A stretch of DNA of 64,000 nucleotides, taken from the NCBI GenBank assembly GCA_002633025.1, contig NMRB01000499.1, forward strand, positions 53,660-117,659, in the 5' to 3' direction. This DNA is from Notospermus geniculatus (taxonomy: Eukaryota; Nemertea; Pilidiophora; Heteronemertea; Lineidae). Made by a program: the position numbers and the translations under genes. Below the pieces are notes generated by a model. The model was given only the letters and a program-made list of their open reading frames with translations. It made no database searches and was not told where the DNA came from. Below are positions 18,191 to 31,700 of the stretch, one piece after another. Position 1 is the stretch's first letter. Every line of letters starts with the position of its first letter.

Positions 18191-19305
18191 CAGTATTGTT
18201 GGTGTTAGGCAGGGTTTATTGGCACACGGATCCGGTCCGTTTCCAGTCCGTTTGCCCCTAGTTTTCCGGATACGACAACGCTGAAGTCCATTTGATAGAT
18301 TTTTTGCAGACCTGAATCGGACAAAATCCGTGTGCCAATGAACCCCACTTCAGCATGCCTGAAATAATACTTTTATGCTCTCTGATATACAGTGCGTTTC
18401 AAAAGAATATTTCCTGAAAACAGCATTTCTATTGATCACTGGGAATTTTTTCTAAGAAAAACAACATCGAGTCCCGAGTGATGTGAGTGAAGCCCTTCAT
18501 CATCCGAGTTTCGGCAAGTTTAGTTGTTGTCTAATGCATTTGCATTAAGGCCCTATTCAAAACTTCCATAACCAGGGTTAAAATAAGCCCCCTTAACGTG
18601 TTTCAAGCTTGTAAAACTTGGGAGGGCTTCCGTACTGAGTGTGTGGTTCCCGTAGTCAGTGTGGGGTATACGCGGTTGTCACAACTCAACCGCATTGCGT
18701 TACGTCATTACATAAACGCGGCATCCGCTCGGCAAAGACGTCTCATTCTCCTCGACCCAACCTACCAAGTTCCGCACCTTAGGGGTGTCATTGAAATCCA
18801 CCATTATGGGTTGAGAAAATGACACAATGCCATCACTTTCCTATTTTTGGACACATTTTCGGGACAAGTGAACAATACCCGGGGTGATAATTTAGTGCTC
18901 CCTGTAGCGACGGCGCAGACTCCCTGCTCACTTCTGTGAATCGCCTCATCCCGCCTACTCCGTCGCCATTCACGATGCTCCAATCAGGAATGCATTCCTA
19001 TGATTGTCCACGCTGTTTCTTATGTCCGCGGCAATGTGCCGTGGAAACGATGACAAAAATGGAAGTTTTACAAGCATAAGAACAACAAACGTGATGAAAA
19101 AGCGAGATTCCTTCTTTCTGAGAATTCTTTCTGAGAATTGAATTTTTATTCTATCAAAATTTAGTTCAGTTTTGTTCCTCAAAAGCGTTTAGAATTTTGA
19201 CTACAGGCTCTTCTTTTAACAAAAGAATGTACTATAAACTTATGTTTTCCAAAAATAATTGTGAAATACAGTGGAACCTCTCTATTAAGGCAGGGTCTCT
19301 GCTTA
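18191..19305. other. Non-coding stretch, no feature recognised
   Basis: I see no exon or well-bounded repeat. CGGATCCGGTCCGT near 18227 looks like an element end without a partner. Confidence 0.35.
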
Positions 19306-19309
19306 TCAC

Positions 19310-19560
19310 TTGGAAAGCAGGTCCAATTGGGGGCGAACCCAGGACCTCTGAGGCAATAGGCGTTAGTGTTTCCACTGCACTGCTCTGATGGCTCCTTGTA
19401 AGGGTTTGCATAGCAGGAGGAAACCAGTGTGCCTGGAGAAAATTTGCACTGTCAGAGAGTTGCCCTCTCTATCATTGAGGATGGGTCCAACTAGGGTTGG
19501 ACCTGGAACCTCAGTGGCAAGAGGCATCAATGTTAGCACTGCACCACTCTAACACTAAGT
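19310..19560 (-). mobile_element. SINE-C copies, two in tandem
   Basis: Two minus-strand modules lie head to tail (about 19318-19392 and 19465-19550), each with the inverse B box and the inverse of the CCACTGCAC segment. Between them is AGGAGGAAACCAGTGTGCC, the inverse of the family tail. Confidence 0.6.
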
Positions 19561-20284
19561 GGACGAAGCACCAACTGTGTGCAGCCTATCTACCTCAGCC
19601 ATACGCTTCTATTGTACACAATGTAACTCCGACTCCCACCCCCTCCCCATCAGTGGGGCCTTTCAACTATTTACTTCACAGAACTTCACACCCGCTCTTC
19701 ACAAACGATTGAAAAACTTCTCAAACTTGTACACCATTGAATCCATCCACAAATAGCCACAACTATTGTCAACCTGAAAAGTTACAGCATTGCACTTTAG
19801 GCCGAGGAAAAAACACATTCGTGTCATGACCTATGTGTGTTGTCAATTGAGGCCATAAAAAGGAAATGAACATATTTGTAACTGTGAAAAATAAACGTTT
19901 GTACAATTTCCGACCCAATTTGTTATCCTTGACATTGAGCTGTCGCACTGATGACATCATGTAAAACATACTTTTTGCATCCCTTGGCCTGAATCCACTG
20001 GTCTCCAAGGTAAATTGAATAGCTAGTGTACTTCCTGACTTCTCGAGAACGCACAATAGGCCGCCTTTTATCTTTTCATTTTTGGACACTTTTCATCGTT
20101 TGGAACGGACAATAATACTCTTTCTAAAACGGACAATAAGATTTGGTTCTGTTTGACGAGGGTTTAGCTGGTCACCTATCAATAAAAATTGTTATTCCTC
20201 TGTGAGTATCAGGGAATTTTGTGGGGAATTAGGGGTATTTGAGGGGATAAGATCAGACTGAGTTCGAATCAAGCCCCTCAGTCG

Positions 20285-20458
20285 AGGCCTAAAGACATCT
20301 TCATTTGACCCAGCAGAGGGGGGCACACCGGGTGCACACCTCCCCTTTTGGCCAACAAATCTGTAAAACCGACCATGAAATTCTGGAATTGGGTGCAAAT
20401 TTGTATCTATGTTCCTAGCCCCCCTCTTTTCCCAAATCCTGGATCCGCCCCTGCCCAG
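20285..20458. mobile_element. GGATCC-end element
   Basis: GAGGGGGGCACACCGGGTGC, then GGCCAACAAATCTGTAAAAC and the right end AATCCTGGATCCGCCCCTG match the family. The left terminus is lost. Confidence 0.6.
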
Positions 20459-20675
20459 GGTGCATCTAGGGTGCTGTACCGAATCACCTCCTCTGGTTCC
20501 GCCGCCCGTTCCATCGCTCGTGTGAAGGTGAATCGTTAGACATTCCATAACGAGCAATTAACATGTTTCTGTGTTGATCTTTCTGAAATCAAACTAATTG
20601 CTCGCCATCAGCTGGTAGCCATTTTGTCGTAAAATTGGATCAATGCCGATTGGGGTATTTGTAAAATAAGAAACA

Positions 20676-21204
20676 AAACAAAACCAGAAACAGAGAAACA
20701 AAACCAGAAACAAAGAAATAAAACCAGAAATGGAGAAATGAAACCAGAAACAAAGAAATGAAACTTAAAACAAAGATATGAAACAAGAAAGGAAGAAATA
20801 AAACCAGAAACGGAGAAATGAAACCAGAAAGGAAGAAATAAAACCAGAAATGAAGAAATAAAACCAGAAACGGAGAAATAAAACCAGAAACGGAGAAATG
20901 AAACCAGAAACGAAGAAATATAACAAGAAACGGAGAAATGAAACCAGAAACGGAGAAATAAAACTAGAAACAAAGATATGAAACCAGAAACGGAGAACAA
21001 AACCAGAAACGGAGAAATAAAACCAGCAACAGAGAAACAAAACCAGAAATGGAGAAACAAAACCAGAAACGGAGAAACAAACCCAGAAACGGAGAAACAA
21101 AACCAGAAACAGAGAAACAAAACCAGAAACAGAGAAATAAAACCAGAAACAGTGAAATAAAACCAGAAACAGAGAAATGAAACCAGAAACAGTGAAATAA
21201 AACT
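20676..21204. repeat. 20-bp purine-rich tandem array, about 26 copies
   Basis: The unit is AAACCAGAAACGGAGAAATG with variants ending AAATA or AAACA. Copies are about 85-95 percent alike, and one unit near 20995 has lost two bases. The plus strand is almost entirely purine plus C. Because 20 is not a multiple of 3, the array is open in several minus-strand frames and gives spurious Phe-rich reading frames. Confidence 0.9.
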
Positions 21205-21290
21205 AGCTCCATCTGGGGATCAAAATTGGAACCTCAGAGGTGGCACTGCACCAAGCCCATTCTATTGGGCCCTGAAACCCTTGACTGGGT
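21205..21290 (-). mobile_element. SINE-C fragment beside the 20-bp array
   Basis: The module TGGGGATCAAAATTGGAACC, CTCAGAGGTGGCACTGCACC directly abuts the last tandem unit and is the minus-strand SINE-C head. The array may have grown from the tail of this insertion. Confidence 0.45.
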
Positions 21291-21754
21291 CACCCCCATG
21301 GAAGCTGTTATCGGTCACTGCAGCATTTGTCCCTATCTGCTGCCAGACCCTTCATCCTATACATCCCAGGAATGAATAAAGGAAATTAGAGGGTCATAAT
21401 TCATCTTTCAACATTTTGGACCCTTTCCAAACCCTTAAACCCCGCACATTTTGTGAACCATGAATAGATGCTCTCCTGTCTGAAGAGGTTGTAATCTACT
21501 GATCTGTCCGTGTGTCTTTCGTTCTCGTCGCCGTGAAGTGGCGATGTCCGTCATCTGTCAAGGGTCTTGTTAAGGGGCCAAAAGGGTGTCGCCGGAAATT
21601 GAGTGAATCCCTGATCTTATGTCCTGTCAGTCAAATTCAACGAGAGGGGAACTGAGTTGACATCGTATTGCCGTCTAAAAATAATTGGTGCCAGTTCCGT
21701 AGAATGGTTTTGCCAAAGATGACTTTACCAAAGACTTGACCATTGCTGGATCAT

Positions 21755-21850
21755 GGATGGCGTCACGTCAGTCGGTTTCAGATCGAGGTTCTGGTTGAGA
21801 TTTCACCGGAAGTGTGCAGACCTGCAAATTCGAGAATCAGCCTACTGTTC
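21755..21850. mobile_element. Half copy of the GLI-intron foldback family
   Basis: TCGGTTTCAGATCGAGGTTC, TGGTTGAGATTTCACCGGAA and GTGTGCAGACCTGCAAATTC match one arm of the elements at 50505, 51345, 53085 and 63120. Confidence 0.6.
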
Positions 21851-21895
21851 GAAATGCTGTCTTTGATTCCAATTTTGTAGTTGAATTTGGTTTTG

Positions 21896-22180
21896 AGGAG
21901 CCACGGTGATGTAGTGGTTCGGGTCTCCGACTAGCGGTCAGAGGGTCCCGGGTTTGAATCCCACTGGGCGTGAGACTTTGGGCAAGTCTCTTTACCTCAC
22001 TGGCCTCTCTCCACCCAGGTGTATAAATGGGTACCGGTCGGAAATGCTCAGATTGTAGCGCTGAATGAGCAGCTCATCTGAGTTCTACTGAAAGGTTTCA
22101 GGATAGACTGGGGTTAAAGTCTGAAGTTGGGTAAGAACATCTACCGTTGTTGATATCAGACTATAAACCCAAACTTTAAC
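21896..22180 (+). mobile_element. SINE-B, best-preserved copy
   Basis: The head GCCACGGTGATGTAGTGGTT holds the A box and CCCGGGTTTGAATCCC the B box. The tail runs through CTCTCTCCACCCAGGTGTAT and GAATGAGCAGCTCATCTGAG to a TTAA-rich end. It lies about 500 bp before the first GLI exon and serves as the reference for the split copy at 17180. Confidence 0.8.
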
Positions 22181-22657
22181 TAACTTTTAACGAAAGTGCG
22201 GAATGTTGTGCATTGTTCAAAGTAATATGGGGGGCAGTGACATGCCCAAAACGTGGCGGGTGGTATTAAATATCACCGCCTAGGGGTGGTTATAGTAATA
22301 ATACATTGTATTCAGATATGTCTATAAACTAGTCATATAAATGATTCCACATGATATGAATGTGAAAGTCGTCTGCTTTCAACAATGGGATGAGCACAGG
22401 GGGTTTATTTTTGGCCCTTGGCGATTATGACCCTTTTCTGCTTCATTGGGTCTCTAAGGGGCTAGACTATCATGGCACTACTGTTGCAAGACGGTTGCTA
22501 TGACNGAGTTTTGTCCCACCAAGTTGGCTCTGTATGTGCAGGCTCTATTTTATAGCTTTTGACGTCAACTTCACGATCCAGACACTTTAAAACTCACTGC
22601 CGATAGTCTGACATTTTCTGTGCATGATTTAATTGGTTGTTGTTCTTTTGTTGACAG

Positions 22658-22741
22658 ATCTGCCAGATGTTGCCATGGCAACAGACACAGACGAGGGACG
22701 GACGGTGAAAGACGAAATAAAGAGAAAAAATGGCGACAAAG
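22658..22741 (+). CDS. GLI: Probable GLI first coding exon
   Basis: ATG at 22675 has a strong context (GTTGCCATGG) and opens [20 protein letters not shown]. The exon ends in phase 1 (AAAG|GTAGGT), exactly as needed for the exon at 43806. [10 protein letters not shown] recalls the DERASLIKKEI stretch of vertebrate GLI3. An acceptor TTGACAG precedes it and the frame is open upstream, so the protein could start earlier. An alternative start is ATG 43739. Confidence 0.6.
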
Positions 22742-25700
22742 GTAGGTGTTGCATTATTGGAAACTCATCGTCATCACCTATTCATCATGCTTGAGTCCCG
22801 GCTCATAGCATTCGTCATCTGCACATTTCACACTTTCCCAATAGGAGCAGTCAGCCACACAAATTGCCAAAAGATGTCAGCAAAGTTCTAGCGGACCAAT
22901 ACACAGGAAAATCCACGTGATTGGTGCTTGATCAAGAATGAATGGGTCCGCTACATGTATATGCATTGAATTGTAGTGACACCTATTGGTCAATTCACTG
23001 ACAGCTCCTATTCACCCTCTAACAGTTAGGCTTGGTTAGCCTTGGGCCTAGGGTTAGGGTTACAGTTGGCTATATCGTACCTCGAGAGAGAATCCTTGAA
23101 TATGATTGGCCGAGACGCGTCACGTGAGCGGTGGACATTTTTCAATGTCTCCCGCTAAGATGCAATGTCTCCCGCTCACGGAAAACAAAATGGCGGACGT
23201 TTTTTTCGTTTGACCGCTTCGAATATTTGAAGTCGCATATTAGGCTATCGAGCTCCGATTGAATCCTATTCTGGTGTCGATTGGCGTAGTATCAGCATGT
23301 TTAGCACGAATAAATCAAAAAGGCTGAATGGAATAGAGGGAATAGCATGTTCAACAGTCGTAAACATGGTAAATTCTAGGCCCACCGGTCGCATGCAGAG
23401 AGCCCATGCCCATGCCAGTGCCTCAACCTACCAGTTCAATCGCAGCAGCACTACCCACGTGGAGTTTAACAGTACTACGTAATAGTAGGCCTAGATGTGA
23501 TACTACGTCGCGTTTGGAACCACGTTTATTCCTTCGTTACTCAACTCCTCTAGGCCTAGCTAACGCAGGAAATTTTTTTTCCAAATCGTGGTTGACAATG
23601 ATTCGTCGTCTGCACGCATTCCTCGGCGGCCTCGGTCAACAATGTTTTCTCGGGGTGACATTTCGGTCTGTCCCCCTCCATGGCGGGCGCCATTTTCTTA
23701 ATAGCATGGGGCGATTTGGGAAATGGTGAAATGGGAATAAACTGGGTACAGTACGCAGCTCAATGCAGTGACAGTTCATTGCACAGACCAACAGTGTGGT
23801 GTGGTGTGCCATCCATCTCACGAATGTAGCGCATGCTGGCTATGTCTTGCTTCCACGTTCATCCTAGGTGTTCTAATGCTTCTTGTTTACTCTCCGTCAT
23901 TCGATCCTCTCACAGCCTCCGTACCGCCAGCGATTCCAAGACCAGTACACTCTCTGTTTGATTATTACACAGGTAGCCTGCGAAAATAGTGTGTTGTGGA
24001 GATATCTGTGGAAAAACATGCAGCTTGATGTCCTAGAAATAGTTATGTTTCAACTATCCTAACCATAGTTTTAACCCCCTGAATGGAGGGAGGTGAATGC
24101 TACATATGACCAAGACTGTGCGATGATCCAGCCGGAGCTCACTCTGGGGGCTTTACATGTGACATGGTCAAACCCAGTCAACTCGTTCTCTTGGGGATTT
24201 ACTTTGAGATCAAAGCTGTCACCTTGAGCCCCAGACTGTACCAGACCCATCTCTTTGCCGATAACCCATTTATGTGTTCTCCGAAGGCTATTACATGTGA
24301 TCCCCACTGTAGGCCTACTGGACCAACCCAGTCCATATCTGTGGCGACTAATCGTTCTTGTTTCTGATAAAAAGTCATGATGATAGCATATGATGACCCA
24401 GTCTGCACTAGGCCCTTCAATCCCATCACTAAGACTTACATGTGATCCCTACTGTAAGTCTACTGTACTGAGCCATCTCAGTAAGTGTTATCTCTGGTGG
24501 TTCCCTGGTTCTGATAAAAGTCATGATTATTAGCAAATGATGACCCAGACTGTACTAGGCCCTTCATTGCATCTCTTAGACTGTTACATGTGACCCCGAC
24601 TGTACTAGGCCCAACTCTTATCACTGGCGACTGTAATATTACCAGCTTCTGATAAAGCTGTGATTTATGGGAAACTGATGCACTGCGGGCCTCTGTAGCC
24701 AACTTTATGGTTCACGTCATTGTTTATGTTCTGTGACAAAATGTGGGAGAGAGAGTAACAAGCCCCCTCAGGCTTGGAATTCATATTCCAGAATTCTCTC
24801 CTCATGGTAGTGTTTTAAGTATCGCTCCAGGAAATGTTGAACATTCCGCTGCTGCGGCCAACATGGCGGTGGCATGTTTTCAACTTGCACTCTCGTACGG
24901 TGCGACTAGCGGTCACTTGCCTTCATCTTGAAACCATGTCGAGTACACTTGACACAGAAACCGTCCAAACGCCTCGAAATTTGTTGAAAAAATATTGTAT
25001 CCTGCTAAGGACATAGATTTGGAGGAAAATGGGTGTGGATAGTGTTTAGCTGTGATGAAGGGTACAACAGGAGGAAACCAGAGTGCCCGGAGAAACCTCC
25101 GATGTCAATTTGTTGTAAAAATATTGCATCCTGCTCAGGACATACTGTAAACCGTGAAATTTTCGCGGCGCTAAATGTTCGCGATTTTTGGGGTCTACGA
25201 ATTCGCGAAGAATAATTTTTCGCGATTGGAACCCTTCAGCTTCATAAAACCTCAAGAACCAATGATTTTCGCGTGATTTATGTTCGCGTTTTGACCCTCG
25301 AGTGCGAAAACCGTGAAAATAAAATGCACGTGAAAATTTCACGGTTTACAGTAGATTTGGAGGAAAGGGGTTGTGGATTTTGTCAGTTATGATGAAAAGT
25401 ACTGCAGGAGGAAACCGGAGTGCCGCAGAAACCTGCGCTGTCAAAGAGAGTCACCCTGTCTCTCATGAAGAATGGATCCGATGGGTTGAACCCAGGTCCT
25501 CAGAGGTGACAGGCACCGATGTTTCCACTGCGCCACTCTGATGGCCCCGCTGGATCGAGTCTGATGGAGATATATGTCTTCAATTTCCATTAAATCTCCC
25601 AGAATAGTGTATCAAATCCCAAAAATTTCCTCCAACAAGGTAGAGTGAATCATGTAGCATGAAATTTAAGGATGATATTTAATAACGTATCCGATCCTGG

Positions 25701-28700
25701 CTCCATTAATTAAAGACGTGTTTATTTGCCGTGGCTGGAGTGAAAACATTCATCAGATCTTATCTTACTCTCCAGGTAAAAACTCATCTTTCGTTCAAAT
25801 CTGATCTAGTTCAGTGGAAAAGGGGAAGAAATCACCAACCCTTTTATGAGTACCGGTAAAAGGGGTCAGCATGTTGAGGTACATCTGTCTATATGTGACA
25901 TGAATTCATTAAGCTCCCGTGTCAATTTCTTGTCAGAATGGCTCAGTGGAATCATCGGTGCCCATCACACTGGTCTGTGGTTCCGATTTCAATTCTTCAC
26001 TGTAAGACCAATAGCGGACCACCCAAATGATGTCAGACTTGTCAATTTCATTGTGTTTGTCCGACCCTGCTTTTGTCCTGTCTCACCTTCAACAACGTGG
26101 TCACTCAGTAAAGTCTAGTCGTTATCTAATGTTTGTCTGACCTTTGGTGGTAAAAATAGCAACCAGGTGGTATGCTATTCTTCATGTGATAGAGAGGGCG
26201 ACACTCTTTGACAGTGCAGATTTTCACCGGGCACTCCGGTTTCCTCCTGCTATTCATTTCTTCACCCAGTATTGTCTGTGGAGTCATAATGTTGTATTTG
26301 CCAGTCGGCTCTCGACAATTCAGTATTTTGAAATTTCTTGTTGAGAGAATTGTCGTCCAGGTCTGTTGGTACTGTGCTGCCCCCTATTGCACCGTTACTT
26401 GTTTAATTTGTTGGAGCAGAAAGGGTTAAGTCCAATTATATGCCTGATTGGAACGTAACACACCTCAGCAATGCCGCTAATTTTGAGTGACATTTTAGAA
26501 CTTCTGTTAAATCATGGAATGATCGTTAACTAATTGATGTGATCACTTTAATTGATTTTTAATTAAAAGAAAAAGTTCTGTCTGTGATTGGGCTAATTAT
26601 GAAACTACTTAATTAGCCTCAGAAACCGAAACCATCTGAGTTGAGATATACAGCAAGGCCTAACCCACCGGCCGGCCATGGAGGATTTCCTCTATGGCCT
26701 AATAGCTGGCAACGCCACCTTTTTGCCACACTTTAAGCTTCTTGCGATTGAGGGAAAGGACTGTCTATGGTTGCCCTCAGATCTTGTAGTAATGCAACTC
26801 TCAGTCTGAAGCTGACAAACCTACCCCTTCCTTGACCCACCGTTGTGAATTAGAAAATATATCATCGCGTCCGATTGTAACTCAATACGCATCCGGTTTT
26901 CGAACACGTTTTCATGAATACGGTATTCAAATATAAACGTGACCTCACAGAACAAGATGTTTCATTTGTAAGCTCGTGTTTACCCATTCTGACACATGTA
27001 AATTCTATCCTCACGCCACCTCCAAATGTATTTTTACACAGTATTCCATCTCATGTGAAATTTAACGGGGAATGCTTTAATACACCAAGCGGAACGTTCA
27101 AATAATGTGTAGTATCCCCGGGCAAACTTTGTCTGAATTGTACTTGTAAGACGGCCGAGTATCAAATGCAGATACTTCGAGTTTGAGGACCACTTGGTCA
27201 ACAACGGACGGTGACGGCCGGACTTTTTATCACATCGGGGACTTCTATAATTTTGACGATTTGACATCCTTGGACAAAAGCTCCTGTAATTGAGTGTACT
27301 TCTGCATGTCATATTCTAAAGCGGTTTGATAAAAATGGGCTCAAATTCCTTGATAAATTCTTTGATCCAGTATTCCCCAGGTGTGGTTCGTTGGTTGGGG
27401 TACCGTGGCGGTCTTGATGGACGACAGTTATGACAGTTTTCTATCTCGTGTTAGAAATATCCTCATCGGCAACACAATACAGATAACATTTAAATACCAA
27501 ATTGTGTATGTCTTCCCCGCAGGTAAACCATCTCATGTAACCACTAGTGCCACCAGGTGGCTTATAACTGAACCATTCCATGGCACCAAATTCATCAGAC
27601 AGTCACCCCTTTAAGGGGCACTGTATTCCTTCCCTATCCTGCGCTAAACATACCCGCGTTAAGGGAGACCTCTATTGACAATGTTGTTGAACTACCACTT
27701 ATCAACCTCGCCCCATGTAGAGTAACTCTTGTTCCTAGGGTATCCACCTACGCATTGTATTGTAATCGTACATTCTCCAACACTAGGGCGAAGGGTGAAA
27801 CTACGGTATTCATCGTTTCCATGACGTAGGCCCAGGCCTACATCGTTCTGTGACGTTGCGCATTTTGTCCACCAGCTTTGCATTCATCAGCAATGATTTT
27901 GCCCACCACCTTTGCGTCATTACGGTGACGTCAGCAATGGCGGACACTGTCGGAGTCGCGTCATGGAAACGATGAATTGGACAATGATGCAAGCACCATC
28001 GGTGGCGCCAGCTGTCAGCAAAAAGTGGCACTATCGGGCCCCTTTAACACAAGTAGTGAATTACAGTGTTTGTTTACTAGCCGGTGTTTGTAACTTCTGC
28101 CAGCATCTTATCTGGTTTCTGATCTCTTGTCTTCCTCATCTCCCGATAAAAAGTCTGGCGGAGTTTCCAAGATGTCTGAACCTGACTGCTGAGGTGTTGG
28201 TTGGAGTTCACCTCCACTTACGCACTTGTCAGGGCCAATGGCATTTATTTGTTTGTGTTGCGGGATTTGAAAGTAACCAGGCCCTCTCCTGTTCAAATCC
28301 TAGGTCCATTCATGAANCCAAGTTTATATTGTGGTGTCAGAAATGCAACTGAGATAAGAGGATGTAGATTTTTCAGTTTTTTTCTAGGGAGGGCCCCAGA
28401 CCCCCCTCTTGACTTTGCCCTCCAGACTCAATAAATTTTGCCCCCCTAGGCCATAAAACTAGCTACGCCCCTGTTACATCTAAAGTATTCTGACAGCTGA
28501 GACTGAAGGGTGTTTAATCATATCAATTTTATCTGATTATCTTCAAATAACGGGAAAATTTTGATTGAAGTGGTCACTCTGGTCCACACCAACCTACACA
28601 GATGAGAAAAAGGCCAGTCCTGGCTAAAACCGGCAAGTTCTAAGCCCCGGTGAATATCTCCAGACCAGTGACCCATGACTTTCATTGTGTTAGACCAGTG

Positions 28701-31700
28701 GCCCGTGATATTTTATTCCCAACCTATGAGTAACTATGATAATTCTGGTTTTGTAACAAAACGAGTGACCGTTTGAATTAAATATAACGCGGGAGGTCCG
28801 TCGGTGATGATGGTCTGAAAATGAGATGAATATTATGGTGTCCAAGTCATCGAAATATGATTATTTTTGTTTTGTACGTAATTTTCGATCATTAGGGCGT
28901 ATAGCAACATCCACTGAGATAATTTGCTTCAATAAAGGTTGAATATCATGTAATCTTTAGATGACCATATTTGGTCAAAGTATCACAACAACTTGCGTCT
29001 GCTTAAACTTGTTCCTGTTGCCGAGCTTCGTCCAGTGAGTGAGTCACATATTTTCAAAATTCCTGTAACTTCATTTCAACATGAGGAGTTCCGTTTCATT
29101 GAAATTTTAATTCTGTCAGGACATACTTTAATCCTTATTCCTATAGGTGGCAGCACCTACCAGAGTGTAGGTTTTGAGTGCAGTCTTGCAGTAATTTGAT
29201 GGTTAGGCCCCTTTAAAATGCCTCTGAAAAAATTCCTTTAGATGTTTGTTCAAACTCAGATAATGAGAGACATGATGCTTTGAAAAGAAGTGTAGTTTTC
29301 AATGGGATGAAAAAAGTGTTTGTAAAGTTCGTCAGTTCTTAAAATGATAAAACATCTCAAACTAACAGAATATCTGTAACAATGAGAACTAAGGTGCAGC
29401 GACACTGGTTTAAAATGATGTCATTGTTGTGATGATACGATTTGGCAAATTACGGTACACTTCTGAGACCGGACAATCTCCGGGTTGCTGGAGGGGGCAT
29501 TGCATATTTGAGCAGATAATGATAGGTTTTTACCGTCTAAAAAGTTCTGTCGTGGTCGCTGGCTTTTGTGCGAGCGTTTCCTCAAGACGTTTTTCATTCT
29601 GCGTAAGTTTTTTTGACAGTTTTAGTGTTCAGCGATGCAAGAGGTTGCAGCGCCGGTAATGGACGGAGAATACACTACGATCGCGATAAAAGGCGTCCAT
29701 TTGGACACATTTTTCACCGATGCTGCCGAGATATTGTTCTTTTTTCAATCCGCATATGATACCAATGTGTCGGTAATTCAAACCCAGTCATAACTGCTGT
29801 TCTTAAAGGAAACATACCCGTAGTTAAAGGCGTTTTGTCACATGATAATCAAATTTGACAGCTGCGTTTAAGGGGGTAATTTCCGATTAACCTTTTATCG
29901 CGCTATTTTGTGAAAATTTGTGTCCGATTTGTATGGCGGTGGGGTGTCGTGGCTCAGGGGAAGTTTGCTCTGATGGAATCCTTCGGAGATGTGATTGTCT
30001 CCTGATGAAAATACGATAAGTGGTACTTGGTGTTAGATATCGGTAACATTTGGCAGTACCTTCAGCTCGGGGCATGTGGGGGTTGTGAAGGCTAATGGTA
30101 CCCCTCCCTGGGTTTGTTTGGCGATAGAGCTAATATTTTCAAGTGCTGACGATATGCTGGGAGTGTGTCCCCACCGGACAGGGCTGCAGGAGGGTCTGCG
30201 TGGGATTCCCATTAATGATGCTGACAGGTGTCATTAGCTGTATCCATCCAAAATTACCTGTGTGTAGAACATGAAATTTTCAGTCCGTAAAGTTTATGAC
30301 ATGGTTGAAGGTCTGCTGTTTTATACCAAAAGGATGCAAAATGCTGTATTAGTTGCTTACTTCTCCACCAGAGGGCTCTGTTAGTAAAACCACAATCGTC
30401 ATTGTGAAAAAGTTTGATGAGTCAGCATGATCAGAATCATGTGAGGAGAAATATGTTTTGGTACATGCTAACCTGAAATGTACAAGAAACTTCGTTTTCT
30501 TGGGGTGAAACTGACACAAGTTCATTTCAAGCTAACTAGACCTAAAGCTGTGTGTATGTTGTTACACGTCATGTTCTCCTGGTGTCGGTCAAGTCTGATG
30601 GTTGACAGGAAACTGAGTAATTACCAAACCTCAGGTAAACAGTTCATTTAAGGCCAATGAAGTTTAATTCCTGGTTTCACCTGAAGTAAATTCTGAAGGG
30701 TGGTCAGAGTGGTGCAGTGGAAACGTCGGCACCTGTCACCTCTGAGGTTCCTGGTTCAATCCCCGGTCAGGTCCATTCTTCATGTGATAAAGATGGCGAC
30801 TCTCTTTGACAGCGCATGTTTCCGTGACAGTGCAGGTTTCTGTTCCTCATGCAGTCTTTCACAGTATACTAGTATGCCCCTTCCCTATGCCGGATATGCC
30901 CCCTGTTTATGTCTCGAGCAAATTTTGGCAAGCAGGACTTAGAAAGCAAAACGTTCTCATTCTTAAGTCTCACCATTTTGTACACCTGTCTAACCCATCA
31001 TCCTGTTTTACCATTACTAGGAACGAACTCAAAGATCCCAGATAAAACGTCGGATGTAAAAGAAGCGTGTTGGCCCAATGCTTTCGTTTATCTTTGTGTA
31101 CGTTTGCTGAAAATCCGCTTCTGTTCACAACTCTGTACACAAACATAGCGAAGACGCAATTTTCCCCTCGCTGTGATGATGCTGGTTCCGCGATGTCTAC
31201 CTGCCGTCAGTCATTTACACTAACGAACATCTGAACTTGAAGTAGAAACAGGAGACGCGATTCTATTTTCTCGGCATTAAAAGTGATTATCATGTGAATT
31301 AAAAAAAAGGAATTTTTGCCGTCTATTTTGGGAATGTTGAATAAAAATTTCGATGACTGATTGTTTGCATCGTAGGCCTATTCTTATCTAAGTTAAGAGT
31401 GAGAGCTGAACGCAAAAGTTCAGAACATCAAATCAAGTGAGTGTCAAGTATAGTACGGCATTATAGATAAAATTGCCCAAAGGTAGGCTACTGTTCGTTT
31501 TCGTCAGTTGAGGAATCTGAGTTGTGATCCTTGGGAAAACAGAAAAAGCTATGCACTTGCAAATTGCAGGGATTATTTGTTGTGCTGTACAGAATAATCA
31601 CTGCAATTTGCAGCTTCATATCTTTCTCCATTTTCCCAAGAATCACAACTCAGATTCCTCAATTGATGAAAACGAACAGTCCCTTTAATTATAGCAGGAG

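Noticed and set aside
20608-21212. Phe-rich frames of 82 to 170 codons
   Set aside because: They are translations of the 20-bp tandem array in different frames. A 20-base period leaves several frames open without selection.
23050-23070. Telomere-like GGGTTAGGGTTA
   Set aside because: Only about two units, within ordinary intron DNA.
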